This document shows, in pieces, positions 43,122-51,920 of a stretch of DNA of 64,000 bases. Under the pieces are notes generated by a model that saw only the letters and a program-made list of their open reading frames with translations, was not told the origin of the DNA and did not search any database. Origin of the DNA: VXLM01 sp034421575 (GTDB taxonomy: Bacteria; Chloroflexota; Dehalococcoidia; Lucifugimonadales; VXLM01); contig DAOUKG010000003.1 in NCBI GenBank assembly GCA_034421575.1, forward strand, positions 19,892 to 83,891, written 5' to 3'. Position 1 is the stretch's first letter, and every line of letters starts with the position of its first letter. The position numbers and the translations under genes are program-made.

Positions 43122-43385
43122 ATGACCGAAGTAGGGATACGTGAACTGAAAACGCAGGCCAGCGACATCATCCGCCGTGTCCGAGATACGAACGAGACCT
43201 TCGTCGTGACGTATCGTGGACAGCCCGTGGCCAGGCTCGAACCGCTGGAGGATCCCGAAGAGAAGAGATACCGAGCGCGGGAAGTCCTTGCCGAGATGGA
43301 CAGAATCGCCGAGAGCGTAACCAAGTATTGGCCAAGCGGTGTCTCGGCCGTCGATGCCGTCGCGGAAGACCGGCGAGAGTTGTAG
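43122..43385 (+). CDS. Phd/YefM-family antitoxin
   Basis: 87 residues. MTEVGIRELKTQASDIIRRVRDTNETFVVTYRGQPVARLEPL is the Phd/YefM DNA-binding fold; the C-terminal helix (REVLAEMDRIAESVTKYWPSGVSAVDAVAEDRREL) binds the toxin. SD taggagatatccc. Its stop is directly followed by the vapC ATG. A decayed copy lies 260 bp upstream. Confidence 0.9.
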   Translation: MTEVGIRELKTQASDIIRRVRDTNETFVVTYRGQPVARLEPLEDPEEKRYRAREVLAEMDRIAESVTKYWPSGVSAVDAVAEDRREL

Positions 43386-43799
43386 ATGTACGTCGTCGAT
43401 GCGAGCGTATGGGTCAGCTACTTTATGCAGACGGAAGAGACCCACTCAGCAAGCCGTGATTGGGTCTCTCAGCAAACGGACGCTGGCACTCCGATTCTTG
43501 GGCCCAGCCACGTCTTGGCGGAGATTTCCGGGGCCGTTTCCCGTCGCACGGGAAGGGAAGAGTTGGGCCGAGTGTCTTCTACCGTCATCAGTCGGCTGCC
43601 CGACTTTCAGCTAATTCCTATTGAGCGGGAATTGGCCGATGTCAGCGCTTCTGTCGCGGCGGGTATGAAGCTCAGAGGCGCGGATGCCGTATACGTCGCC
43701 TTGGCGTTGCTCATGAATGCCCCCCTCGTCACATGGGACAGCGAGCAGCTAACACGCGCAGCCCTCATCATCGAGACCCTCTCGCCAGCGCCCGCCTAG
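43386..43799 (+). CDS. vapC: VapC toxin (PIN-domain RNase)
   Basis: 137 residues. PIN-domain acidic residues: D6 (MYVVDASVWV), E47 (HVLAEISGAV), D100 (LRGADAVYVALAL) and D118 (VTWDSEQLTRA). The DASVWV start and GADAVYVALA are typical of VapC. It starts at the base after the antitoxin stop, so translation is coupled. VapC toxins cut tRNA or rRNA; the target is unknown. Confidence 0.92.
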   Translation: MYVVDASVWVSYFMQTEETHSASRDWVSQQTDAGTPILGPSHVLAEISGAVSRRTGREELGRVSSTVISRLPDFQLIPIERELADVSASVAAGMKLRGADAVYVALALLMNAPLVTWDSEQLTRAALIIETLSPAPA

Positions 43800-43805
43800 C
43801 CAGCC

Positions 43806-45122
43806 TCATCCATTCCGCCCCCATAACGGATGCCGGAACGTCGGATTGGCCGTCCTGTGCCTCGACGATCCGCGCACACGCGAAACCGCCGGTGCGTCGT
43901 CCTCGAGTTCCGGCGGTGCTATGTGCTGCCGCCTCTCCGGACGGCTGTCCGACAGGGTGTTGAGGTGTCGCGCGAGGTCTTCCAGGCTCGCGAGGTTATG
44001 GACCGGCATCAGATCGTCGATATACGGCATCGCCGCCCTCATGCCGCGCGTCAGCGGCTCGTAGTTCGCGGACCCCGCGAGAGGGTTGAGCCATATCAGC
44101 CGGTGGCTGCTCCGCTGGAGGCGTGCAATCTCCCTGCCGAACAGGGCAGGATCGCCCCTGTCCCAGCCGTCCGAGATGACCAGCACCACCGACCCCCATC
44201 CCAGCACCCGCCGCGCCCAGCGGAAGTTGAACGTCTTGAGGATGTCCCCGATGCGCGTCCCGCCCGACCAGTCGGGCACCGCCTTGGAGACCTCGTCGAT
44301 TGCCCGGTCGATGTCGCGGTAGTCGAAGTGCCCCGTCACGCGGGTCAGCCTCGTGGCGAACAGGAACGCCTCAACCCGGTTGTCCAGACCGCCGTACAGC
44401 GTGTGGATGAACTGCAGCAGCATACGAGTGTACCGCTCCATCGACCCGCTCACGTCGCAGATCAATACAAGCCTACGCGGGGTAGTCTTCCGCCGCTTCG
44501 TCGGCAGGTGCACCGGCTCCCCGCCGTACCGGAGGCTGCTTCTCAGCGCCCTTCGGAGATCGAGCTGCCGACCGTCCCCGCGTCCCCAGCGCCTTGTGCG
44601 ACGCCGTCCCAGGTCCCACTGCAGTTCCTCGATCATCGCGCGAGCCTGAACAAACTCGTCCGGCGTGTATTCCGCGAAGCTCTTCTTCCGCAGCACCTCC
44701 CTCGCGCTGAAGGTGCGGGTCAGGTCGATCCTGTCGATGTCCTCGTCGGACTCGTCCTGACCTTCGTCCACGCCGTTCGTCGACGAGCCGGGTGGAGGAG
44801 GCCCCACCTGCGGCTGCCGGAAGCGGCGCTGCTCGCCCATCGACCGCAGGTCCATCGTCGTCTGCGGGTCTTTCGGCTGCCGCCAGAAGACGTCGAACGC
44901 CTCGTCGAACAGGGCCAAGTCGTCCTTCCGGTGGACGAGAAGCGTTCGGAGCGTGGCACGAAAGTCGCCTTTCTTGGCGAGACCGATGTCGTCGATGACC
45001 GCCACCGCGTCGAGCATCCGCCCGACGTGTACGTCCAACCCCAAGCGGCGGAGGAGCCGCCCGAACAGCAGCAGGTTGTGGAGGATGTGTCCCCCCGCCG
45101 CGTCAGCCACGCCTGCCGCCAC
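43806..45122 (-). CDS. coxE: VWA-domain protein, CoxE-like
   Basis: 438 residues. The C-terminal VWA domain has the MIDAS motif LVLICDVSGSMERYTRML (DxSxS) with later T and D (GGTRIGD, VISDGWDRGD). The N-terminal helical part begins HILHNLLLFGRLLRRLGLDVHVG, the CoxE opening. GTG 45122 is used; GTG 45110 is equally possible. Overlaps the MoxR ATPase gene. CoxD/CoxE pairs assemble or activate the Mo-Cu centre of CO dehydrogenases; placement after coxSLM supports that role here. Confidence 0.85.
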   Translation of the reverse strand: MAAGVADAAGGHILHNLLLFGRLLRRLGLDVHVGRMLDAVAVIDDIGLAKKGDFRATLRTLLVHRKDDLALFDEAFDVFWRQPKDPQTTMDLRSMGEQRRFRQPQVGPPPPGSSTNGVDEGQDESDEDIDRIDLTRTFSAREVLRKKSFAEYTPDEFVQARAMIEELQWDLGRRRTRRWGRGDGRQLDLRRALRSSLRYGGEPVHLPTKRRKTTPRRLVLICDVSGSMERYTRMLLQFIHTLYGGLDNRVEAFLFATRLTRVTGHFDYRDIDRAIDEVSKAVPDWSGGTRIGDILKTFNFRWARRVLGWGSVVLVISDGWDRGDPALFGREIARLQRSSHRLIWLNPLAGSANYEPLTRGMRAAMPYIDDLMPVHNLASLEDLARHLNTLSDSRPERRQHIAPPELEDDAPAVSRVRGSSRHRTANPTFRHPLWGRNG

Positions 45123-46299
45123 GTCGCGCGCCTCGGTTCATTGCCTGATTCAGCAGGGCGCGGGTCTGCTCCCCGCGCACCGTCTCCACGTCCTCGCGGT
45201 ACTTGAGCATGATTCCGAGCGTGTCGTCGATAACCGAGGGGTCGAGTTCGGTCTGGTCCAGTCCCACGAGCGCCGCCGTCCAGTCGAGCGTCTCCGCAAC
45301 GCCCGGCACCTTGTACAGTTCCGCCGTGCGAAGCTCCTGCACGAACGCCGTGACCTGCTCGGCCAGCTTCCTCGGAGCGTCCGGGGCCTTGCTCGTGACG
45401 ATCTGGACCTCCTTCTGGAAGTCGGGATAGTCGATCCAGTAGTACAGGCACCGACGCTTCAGGGCGTCGTGGATCTCACGTGTCCGGTTGGACGTGATGA
45501 TGACGTACGGCGGCTCCTCCGCCCGAAACGTGCCCAGCTCCGGGATGGTTATCTGAAAGTCGGAGAGCAGTTCCAGCAGGAAACCCTCGAACTCCTCGTC
45601 CGCGCGGTCGAGCTCGTCGATGAGCAGCACCGGCGGCTTGCCGTCGCTCGATTCGATGGCCTGCAGCAGCGGCCGCTTTATTAGGAACTTCTCGCTGAAA
45701 AGCTCCTGCTCAGCCTCGCCTTCGCTGGACCTGTCTGACGCTTCCAGCAGCCTGATCTCAAGCAACTGCCGCGAGTAGTTCCACTCGTACACCGCCTGAT
45801 TGACGTCCAGACCCTCGTAGCACTGCAGCCGTATCAGCCGGGTATCGAGCGCCGCGGCCAGCACTTTGGCGATCTCGGTCTTGCCCACGCCCGCCTCGCC
45901 CTCTAGGAAGAGCGGACGCTTGAGCTTCAGCGCCAGGTAGATGGATATCGCAAGGCTGCGGTCTGCAACGTACAGGTTTTCCTGCAGGGCCTTTTGGAGT
46001 TCGTCGACGGATACGGGTATGGATGGAGAGAGGGATTCCACAGGCTTTCGGTTCGCCTCCGTTCGGAATAACGGTTCAATTTGATAGATGCCCCGACCAA
46101 CGCGCTTAAAGTACGGATACAGATTACTGTAAGTCGTGTCAGCGTTCACGCAACACCAGTTTATGACGTGTGTGCGAACGCTATTTGGGTTCAGATGAGG
46201 CAATTCCCGGATGATTTCAATAGGACTAAACGTCCCATCAATCGAACCTTCGCACAAGTGCCTGGCGGCGGCAAGGACTTGCTCATGGATAGTCGTCAT
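45103..46299 (-). CDS. coxD: MoxR-type AAA+ ATPase with N-terminal winged-helix-like domain (CoxD-like)
   Basis: 398 residues from ATG 46299. MoxR ATPase (about 100-398): Walker A LEGEAGVGKTEIAKVL, Walker B VLLIDELDRADEEFEG, sensor 1 IITSNRT, arginine finger ALKRRCLYYWI. The N-terminal 75 residues are unusual for this family: GTFSPIEIIRELPHLNPNSVRTHVINWCCVNA and LYPYFKRVGRGIYQI resemble the small DUF7669-type winged domain seen in restriction-associated proteins. A possible SD (aggaggg) is 13 nt upstream. Partner of the VWA protein; separated from coxM by a terminator-like hairpin. Confidence 0.85.
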   Translation of the reverse strand: MTTIHEQVLAAARHLCEGSIDGTFSPIEIIRELPHLNPNSVRTHVINWCCVNADTTYSNLYPYFKRVGRGIYQIEPLFRTEANRKPVESLSPSIPVSVDELQKALQENLYVADRSLAISIYLALKLKRPLFLEGEAGVGKTEIAKVLAAALDTRLIRLQCYEGLDVNQAVYEWNYSRQLLEIRLLEASDRSSEGEAEQELFSEKFLIKRPLLQAIESSDGKPPVLLIDELDRADEEFEGFLLELLSDFQITIPELGTFRAEEPPYVIITSNRTREIHDALKRRCLYYWIDYPDFQKEVQIVTSKAPDAPRKLAEQVTAFVQELRTAELYKVPGVAETLDWTAALVGLDQTELDPSVIDDTLGIMLKYREDVETVRGEQTRALLNQAMNRGARRGGRRG

Positions 46300-46369
46300 T
46301 CTGCGGCGTTTTCCCTCCTGACCAGCTAATGATTGGCCGAGAAGTGCCGAATTGCCAAGCCCTCTTTCC

Positions 46370-46404
46370 AAAAATCTCTCCCCCGTTCAACGAGGGAGAG
46401 ATTT
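46370..46404 (-). terminator. Rho-independent terminator-like hairpin after coxM
   Basis: On the complement an 11-bp stem aaatctctccc/gggagagattt with an 11-nt loop is followed by five T. The stem is an R1 relative (ctctcccccgttcaacgagg). It lies 40 bp after the coxM stop and before coxD. Confidence 0.65.
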
Positions 46405-46443
46405 CTAATTCTGAACACGCTAGAGGGCACTCGATAGGGCGAC

Positions 46444-47313
46444 CTACCCCGCACACTCCACGGCGCAGCCCAGGGCGCGTCGCGTGTAGACGACGGCCAT
46501 AGCCTTGCGGTAGTCCTCGGAGGCGAAGATGTCGCTCAGCACGTCGTCGCCGATGTCGTTGCAGATGGCTGCGGCAGCCTCATCAAGCGCCGCGTCGGTC
46601 GGCGCATTCCCGACCAGGCTTGCCGCGACGGAGCTTCCGACGGTCGGCGCAGGCTGGACGCCGCCCACCGCCACGCTGGCCGCCGTGACCGTTCCGCCCT
46701 CGACGGTTACGGATGCGGCGGCTCCCACGACGGCGTACCGGGAGGCCGGGTGCGAGAGCTTCGCATACGCCGTCCCTTGGTTCGCCCCATTCGCGGGGAC
46801 ATCGATGCTCGTGATGATCTCGTCCGAGCCGAGGTTGTTCTCCATCAGCCCTTGAATGAAGCCGCTGATGCACTCACTCCTCGACCCTCCGGGACCTGTG
46901 ATGTTGATGCTCGCGCCAAGCGCCGTGAGCACCGTCGGCAGGTCGGAGGCCGGATCGGAGTGGGCGAGGTTGCCCCCGATCGTGCCGCGATTGCGGACGG
47001 CCGGGTCGCCGATCATGCCTGCCGCCTCCGCCAGCACCGGACAGTCGCTCTTCAGGATGTCCGACGAGGCGATGGTGGCGTGTGTCGTCAGCGACGATAT
47101 CGAGATCGTCCCGTCGTTGCACGTCACCCCGCCGCTGAGCTCGTCCACGTGGCCGATGTCGACCAGCAGGGACGGGGAGGCCAAGCGGAGCTTCATCAGC
47201 GGGATGAGGCTGTGCCCGCCCGCCAGCACCTTTGCGTCTTCATTCTCTGCAAGGAGAGATACGGCTTCTTCTACCGAGCCGGCTCGGTGGTATCCGGTCT
47301 GTGATGCGTACAT
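46444..47313 (-). CDS. coxM: Molybdenum hydroxylase FAD-binding subunit (CoxM-like)
   Basis: 289 residues. FAD-binding PCMH domain: VKVLAGGHSLIPLMKLRLASP (dinucleotide loop AGGHSL) and RNRGTIGGNLAHSDPASD (TIGGN motif). A CODH-type C-terminal domain (about 175-289) follows. Starts 3 nt after the coxL stop. Transfers electrons from the FeS subunit to the quinone or acceptor. Confidence 0.93.
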   Translation of the reverse strand: MYASQTGYHRAGSVEEAVSLLAENEDAKVLAGGHSLIPLMKLRLASPSLLVDIGHVDELSGGVTCNDGTISISSLTTHATIASSDILKSDCPVLAEAAGMIGDPAVRNRGTIGGNLAHSDPASDLPTVLTALGASINITGPGGSRSECISGFIQGLMENNLGSDEIITSIDVPANGANQGTAYAKLSHPASRYAVVGAAASVTVEGGTVTAASVAVGGVQPAPTVGSSVAASLVGNAPTDAALDEAAAAICNDIGDDVLSDIFASEDYRKAMAVVYTRRALGCAVECAG

Positions 47314-47316
47314 GGC

Positions 47317-49671
47317 CTACCCTCCGTTCTGTGCTTGATTGATCGCGCTCCAGACCTTCTCCGGCGTCAGCGGCATGTCCACGCTGTTTACGCCCAAAGG
47401 CCTCAGAGCGTCCATCGCCGCGTTGTACACCGCAGCGGTCGAGGCGATGGTCCCGGCCTCGCCGATGCCCTTAACCCCTAGCGGGTGGTGCGGCGACGCC
47501 GTCGTGTTGGACAGGACCTCGATGTCCGGGAAGTTGTCGGCGCGCGGCATCGCGTAGTCGAGCAGCGAGCCTGTGAGCAGCTGGCCGTCGTCGTCGTAGA
47601 CCGCCCCTTCCCACAGCACCGGGCCGGTGCCCTGCACGACGCCTCCGTGTACCTGTCCCTCGACGATCATCGGGTTGATCTGCACGCCGCAGTCGTCAAC
47701 CGCGACGTACTTCTGCAACTCGATCTGGCCCGTGGACGCGTCCAACTCGACGACCGCGATGTGCGTCCCGAACGGGTACGTGAAGTTCGGCGGATCGTAG
47801 AACGCGCTGGCCTCGAGGCCCGGCTCCATGCCCTCCGGCATGTCCCACGCCACGTTCGCCATCAGCGCGATATCCTGGATCGTCTTGTGCTCGTCGGGCG
47901 AGCCTTTGACGAAGAACTTGCCGTCGTCGTACTCGATGTCGGCGGCGTCCGCTTCCAGCAGATGAGCCGCCAGCGTCTTGGCCTTGTCCTTGATCTTGCG
48001 GGTGGCTATGGCGATAGCAGCGCCGGATACGGCCGTCGTCCGGCTGCCGTACGTGCCCCAGCCCATCGGCGTGTTGTCCGTGTCGCCGTGGATAACGTCC
48101 ACGTCGTCCACCGGCACGCCGAGCTCTCCCGCGAGAATCTGGGCGAAGGTCGTCTCCTCCCCCTGGCCGTGCGGCGAGGAGCCGATCATCACGTGCACCT
48201 TGCCGGTCGGGTGGAACCGGACTATCGCGCTCTCCCACAGGCCGCCCTGGAAGCCAACCGCTCCCGCGACCTGTGACGGGCCGAGCCCGCATATCTCCAC
48301 GTAGGAGCAGACGCCGATTCCGATGTGCTTGCCTTCCGCCCGCATCGATGCCTGCTGCTCGCGCAGATCGGCGTATCCGATGTGGTCGACCGCCTTGTCG
48401 AGCGCGGCCTCGTAGTCACCGCTGTCGTACACGATGCCGGTCGATACGTCCTGGTTCTCCTCGAACGCCTCGATCAGGTTCCGCCGGCGCACCTCCACCG
48501 GGTCGAGACCCGTCTCAGCGGCAACGAGGTCAACCAGCCGCTCGATGAGCGTCGTCGCCTCGGGCCGTCCTGCCCCGCGATAGGCGTCGACAGGGGTCGC
48601 GTTCGTGAACACGCCGTACACGTCGCCGTATACCGCCGGAATGTGGTACGAGCCGGAGTACATCAGGCCGTGGAGGATCGTCGGGATTCCCGGAGCCGCC
48701 GTCGACAGGTACGCGCCGAGTCCGGCGTAGACCGTCGTCCGCAGGCCCAGGATCTCACCGTCATTCGTGGCCGCCATCTCTAGCTCTTCCACGTGGTCAC
48801 GACCGTGGATCGTCGCCTGGTAGTTCTCGCTTCGCGTCTCCGTCCACTTGACGGGAACGCCCAACTGCATCGCGCAGAAGGAGGTGATCGCCTCGTCGGC
48901 ATAGTAGGGGATCTTGCTCCCGAACCCGCCGCCGACCTCAGGGGCGATGACGCGGACCTTGTGCTCACCGACTCCCGTGACCACCGAGGTCAGGAAGCGC
49001 GCGATGTGCGGGTTCTGCGTCGTCCCCCACAGCGTGAGGTTGCCGGTCGCCGCCACGTACTGGGCGACCGCCGAGCGCGGCTCCATCGCGTTGGGGATCA
49101 GCCTTTGCAGGTTGATCGTGTCCTTGACGACCACGTCCGCCTTCTCGAAGGCCTCGTCTATCTCTCCGCCCGCGACCGTCCACTTGAACGCGACGTTGTT
49201 CGGAACGTCGTCGTGGATCTGCGCGGCGCCGTCCTGCGCGGACGCCTTGGGATTTATCGTCACGTCGAGCGGCTCGTAGTCCACGTCGATGTGTTCGAGC
49301 GCGTCCTCGGCCTGGTAGCGGGTCTCTGCCACCACAACCGCCACGGCGTCGCCGACGTACCGGACCTTGTCCTTCGCTATGGCCGGATGGTCCGGCATGA
49401 TCAGGTTGGAGTCCGGTATGTGCCACGCGCACGGAATAGGGTTCAGATGCCCCTCGATGTCCGCGCCGGTGTAGACTGCGATAACGCCGGGCTGGCACGC
49501 CGCCGCACTCGTGTCGATGCTGGTTATGTTCGCATGGGCATACGGACTCCGAAGAATCGCGGCATGCGCCATGCCCGGTAGCTTGATGTCGTCCGTATAC
49601 GAGGCGCGGCCCGTGATGAGCCGGGGGTCCTCACGACGACGAATGCCTGAACTGAATACTCTTGTCGTCAT
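47317..49671 (-). CDS. coxL: Molybdenum hydroxylase large subunit, form II CoxL-like
   Basis: 784 residues of the xanthine dehydrogenase/CO dehydrogenase superfamily. The active-site loop reads DAYRGAGRPEA: AYRGAGR is the form II signature, whereas true aerobic CO dehydrogenases (form I) have AYxCSFR. Oxidation of CO is therefore uncertain, and purines, aldehydes or N-heterocycles are alternatives. MCD-binding and Mo elements (GGGFGSKI, GIGEAGTIAS with catalytic E, GVKGIGEAG) are present. Third from last of a compact coxS-L-M operon. Confidence 0.93.
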   Translation of the reverse strand: MTTRVFSSGIRRREDPRLITGRASYTDDIKLPGMAHAAILRSPYAHANITSIDTSAAACQPGVIAVYTGADIEGHLNPIPCAWHIPDSNLIMPDHPAIAKDKVRYVGDAVAVVVAETRYQAEDALEHIDVDYEPLDVTINPKASAQDGAAQIHDDVPNNVAFKWTVAGGEIDEAFEKADVVVKDTINLQRLIPNAMEPRSAVAQYVAATGNLTLWGTTQNPHIARFLTSVVTGVGEHKVRVIAPEVGGGFGSKIPYYADEAITSFCAMQLGVPVKWTETRSENYQATIHGRDHVEELEMAATNDGEILGLRTTVYAGLGAYLSTAAPGIPTILHGLMYSGSYHIPAVYGDVYGVFTNATPVDAYRGAGRPEATTLIERLVDLVAAETGLDPVEVRRRNLIEAFEENQDVSTGIVYDSGDYEAALDKAVDHIGYADLREQQASMRAEGKHIGIGVCSYVEICGLGPSQVAGAVGFQGGLWESAIVRFHPTGKVHVMIGSSPHGQGEETTFAQILAGELGVPVDDVDVIHGDTDNTPMGWGTYGSRTTAVSGAAIAIATRKIKDKAKTLAAHLLEADAADIEYDDGKFFVKGSPDEHKTIQDIALMANVAWDMPEGMEPGLEASAFYDPPNFTYPFGTHIAVVELDASTGQIELQKYVAVDDCGVQINPMIVEGQVHGGVVQGTGPVLWEGAVYDDDGQLLTGSLLDYAMPRADNFPDIEVLSNTTASPHHPLGVKGIGEAGTIASTAAVYNAAMDALRPLGVNSVDMPLTPEKVWSAINQAQNGG

Positions 49672-49674
49672 GGT

Positions 49675-50145
49675 CTAGCCTCCCATCGTCCGTGCGGCGT
49701 CTTCGACCGCCAGCACGATGTTTTGGTATCCGGTGCAGCGGCAGATGTTGCCCTCCAGCCCCTCCCGGATCTCTTCGCGTGTGGGTTCCGGGTTGGTTCG
49801 CAGCAGCTCGCTGGCCGCCATGATCATGCCCGGAGTGCAGAACCCGCATTGGAGCCCATGGTTGTTCCAGAAGGCCTCCTGCAGCGGGTGCAAATCGACA
49901 CCGTCCGACAGGCCCTCGACCGTCGTGATACACGAGCCGCCGGCCTGTGCGGTAAGGACCGTACATGACTTCACGCTGACCCCGTCCATCGTGACGGTGC
50001 AGGACCCGCACTGACTCGTGTCGCACGCGACCTTGGTACCCGTGAGCGCGGCGTTCTCGCGAATGAAGTGAACGAGCAGTTGTCGCGGCTCGACCTCATC
50101 GCTGTACGTGCGCCCATTGACCGTTATGTCCACTGGGACTTTCAC
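49675..50145 (-). CDS. coxS: Molybdenum hydroxylase 2Fe-2S subunit (CoxS-like)
   Basis: 156 residues. The N-terminal plant-type cluster is CDTSQCGSCTVTMDGVSVKSC; the C-terminal cluster is CGFCTPGM...NICRCTGYQNI. GTG 50145 is preceded by gggaggtgaatc. First gene of the operon; coxL starts 3 nt after its stop. Confidence 0.95.
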   Translation of the reverse strand: MKVPVDITVNGRTYSDEVEPRQLLVHFIRENAALTGTKVACDTSQCGSCTVTMDGVSVKSCTVLTAQAGGSCITTVEGLSDGVDLHPLQEAFWNNHGLQCGFCTPGMIMAASELLRTNPEPTREEIREGLEGNICRCTGYQNIVLAVEDAARTMGG

Positions 50146-50329
50146 GATTCACCTCCCTCTTAGTGTTCAAGACTGTTCGGAGCGACCTACCGTTGACCCG
50201 GAAAAAGCACCTCTGAAGTCGCCCCGGTACCTCGACTCGTCGCAAGGGTATGCGAACCAAAGAAAACTGTCAATCGCACGACGGACGAATGCGGGGCATT
50301 CCTCTCAGGTTCGCCGGGGTTTCTTACGC

Positions 50330-50358
50330 TTGACCGCCAACAGTGCGCGGGGTACTCT
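50330..50358 (+). promoter_or_regulatory. Putative promoter of the five-gene operon
   Basis: TTGACC (50330-50335), 17-bp spacer, TACTCT (50353-50358), about 75 bp before the first ATG. It lies in the divergent region between coxS and the operon. Confidence 0.45.
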
Positions 50359-50432
50359 GTTTAAGCGGTTCCCGTAGGCGAGCTTTCATTGTACGCGGCA
50401 AAATCGGTTCGGACAGCTTGGAGTAACGGGAA

Positions 50433-51164
50433 ATGGATGACGAGCGGGATTACCTAGCCGAAGAGTTGGGCTACAGTATTCCTACAACGCTGAGAGACGC
50501 GATGGCCACAGGCCAACGGGACCTCGTACGTGGTCTCACCGCCATGGCAAACACGATGTGGCAGATAACGAATCCGCCAGTACGTCTAGTCGAGCTTATA
50601 GCTGAAGCAAGACGAAACGATGAACGGTATCTGTATGAATTGCACATTGAAGTTATGAACTCCATTCGAGGCCAGGAGATCGTCGATGATTTCGTCGCAT
50701 GGGAGCTACTCGCCTTAGAACAAGATCCCGACGGCGAATCCCGATACGCCGTGCCGGAGTTCTGGGACGATTTCGTGAATCCAGATGATGCTGATGCTCC
50801 TGACATGGGGATAGAATCGATCGGACGGTTGCTAGGTCTTTGTTCGTTAGGACGACATGCTGATGAGCGAGTGGCGATAGGATTGTCCTCTTACCGACCA
50901 GTAGTAACGTTGCTCAACAGAGCGAGAGAACTCGGAGGTTCCATCGACCGAGAGCAGGCAGAGCGTCTCTTTAATCGTGATGCAGGGTCAGATGCCGGCC
51001 GGAAGTGGCAAGACTTGATACACGCAGACGCAGAAAGGGTCACAGGGCAGCGGCTGTTCGCAGACACCAGAGGGGATACCCTAATCGTGAACCCGGATTC
51101 GATCAGGGTGGTAACATTGATCCGGGAGCGGACCAACCAAAGGTTCCTTGATCTAGGCCCGTAG
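50433..51164 (+). CDS. Unknown protein, first gene of the AAA/SMC operon
   Basis: 243 residues, acidic and mostly helical; no known domain recognised. It opens MDDERDYLAEELGYSIPTTL, has WQITNPPVRLVELIAEARRN (about 41-60), an Asp-rich stretch FVNPDDADAPDMG (about 115-127) and a C-terminal basic segment VTLIRERTNQRF. SD gga-g lies 9 nt before the ATG. The gene is AT-richer than the cox operon. Followed after 10 nt by the AAA ATPase, so it may be an adaptor or substrate-recognition partner; this is inference. Confidence 0.7.
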   Translation: MDDERDYLAEELGYSIPTTLRDAMATGQRDLVRGLTAMANTMWQITNPPVRLVELIAEARRNDERYLYELHIEVMNSIRGQEIVDDFVAWELLALEQDPDGESRYAVPEFWDDFVNPDDADAPDMGIESIGRLLGLCSLGRHADERVAIGLSSYRPVVTLLNRARELGGSIDREQAERLFNRDAGSDAGRKWQDLIHADAERVTGQRLFADTRGDTLIVNPDSIRVVTLIRERTNQRFLDLGP

Positions 51165-51174
51165 CAGAGAGCAG

Positions 51175-51885
51175 ATGGTACGAAGAGATACAGTTGCCAC
51201 ATTCCGAATACTCAACCCCTTTGCTGACATAACGGAGGAAGTTAGTCACCTGCGAGGGGATTGGTACCTGTCAACCTTCTACAAGATCCGCCGTATCATT
51301 CAGCATCAATTCACTAAGCAGGTTAGAAAAGGTATCCGGGGGTTTCTCTTTCATGGCGACGTTGGGGTTGGGAAGACCGTGATGGCTAAAGCGTTGGCAC
51401 GCGATCTGGGCTATCCTATCGTGTTCGTGGACGGTTCAGATATAGCCCGGGCTCGCTACGGTGAAAGCGAACGCGCGATTACCGAGATGTTCAGGGTACA
51501 TAGCAATGAGCATCGAATAGTCTTGATCGATGATGCCGAAAGTGTGTTTCCCCGAAGAGACTGGGTTAAGGGTGAGAGTTGGCATATAGCTCAGAACAAT
51601 GTGCTATTCCACGAGTTGGACAGACTGGACACTTCCAAGGTAGTCGTAATCCTGACAACAAACGAGATTGGTCTTATGGACAGGGCACTGAGAGACAGGC
51701 TACTCGACGTTGAATTTCCACAGCCAGAAAAAGAAACGCTCATTCAAGTGGCCAGAGACCGCTGTGAGGATCTTATGATCCCGTGGGATGCGGTGGTCGA
51801 GCGGATACAAGCCAACGGAGGGCTGGAAAGCGTCCGTGACGTGGAGAAACTTGTGCTTGAGCAATACGCGAACGATTCTCTATAG
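51175..51885 (+). CDS. AAA ATPase of the classical (Vps4/Cdc48-like) clade, single domain
   Basis: 236 residues. Walker A FHGDVGVGKTVMAKAL (61-70), pore-loop/GESE element ARARYGESERAI (91-102), Walker B IVLIDDAE (115-122; DD instead of DE), sensor 1 LTTNE (160-164), arginine-finger region MDRALRDRLLDVEF (168-181). The YGESE segment is typical of classical AAA proteins that thread or remodel protein complexes. The N-terminal 50 residues (EEVSHLRGDWYLSTFYKIRRIIQHQF) may bind a partner. No membrane segment. Probably remodels another product of this operon. Confidence 0.85.
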   Translation: MVRRDTVATFRILNPFADITEEVSHLRGDWYLSTFYKIRRIIQHQFTKQVRKGIRGFLFHGDVGVGKTVMAKALARDLGYPIVFVDGSDIARARYGESERAITEMFRVHSNEHRIVLIDDAESVFPRRDWVKGESWHIAQNNVLFHELDRLDTSKVVVILTTNEIGLMDRALRDRLLDVEFPQPEKETLIQVARDRCEDLMIPWDAVVERIQANGGLESVRDVEKLVLEQYANDSL

Positions 51886-51920
51886 ATAAAGGCGCACGTC
51901 TACATCCCTGAGAAATACCA

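Noticed and set aside
43830..45206. 458-codon + strand frame opposite coxE
   Set aside because: Arg/Val/His-rich antisense shadow of the VWA protein gene.
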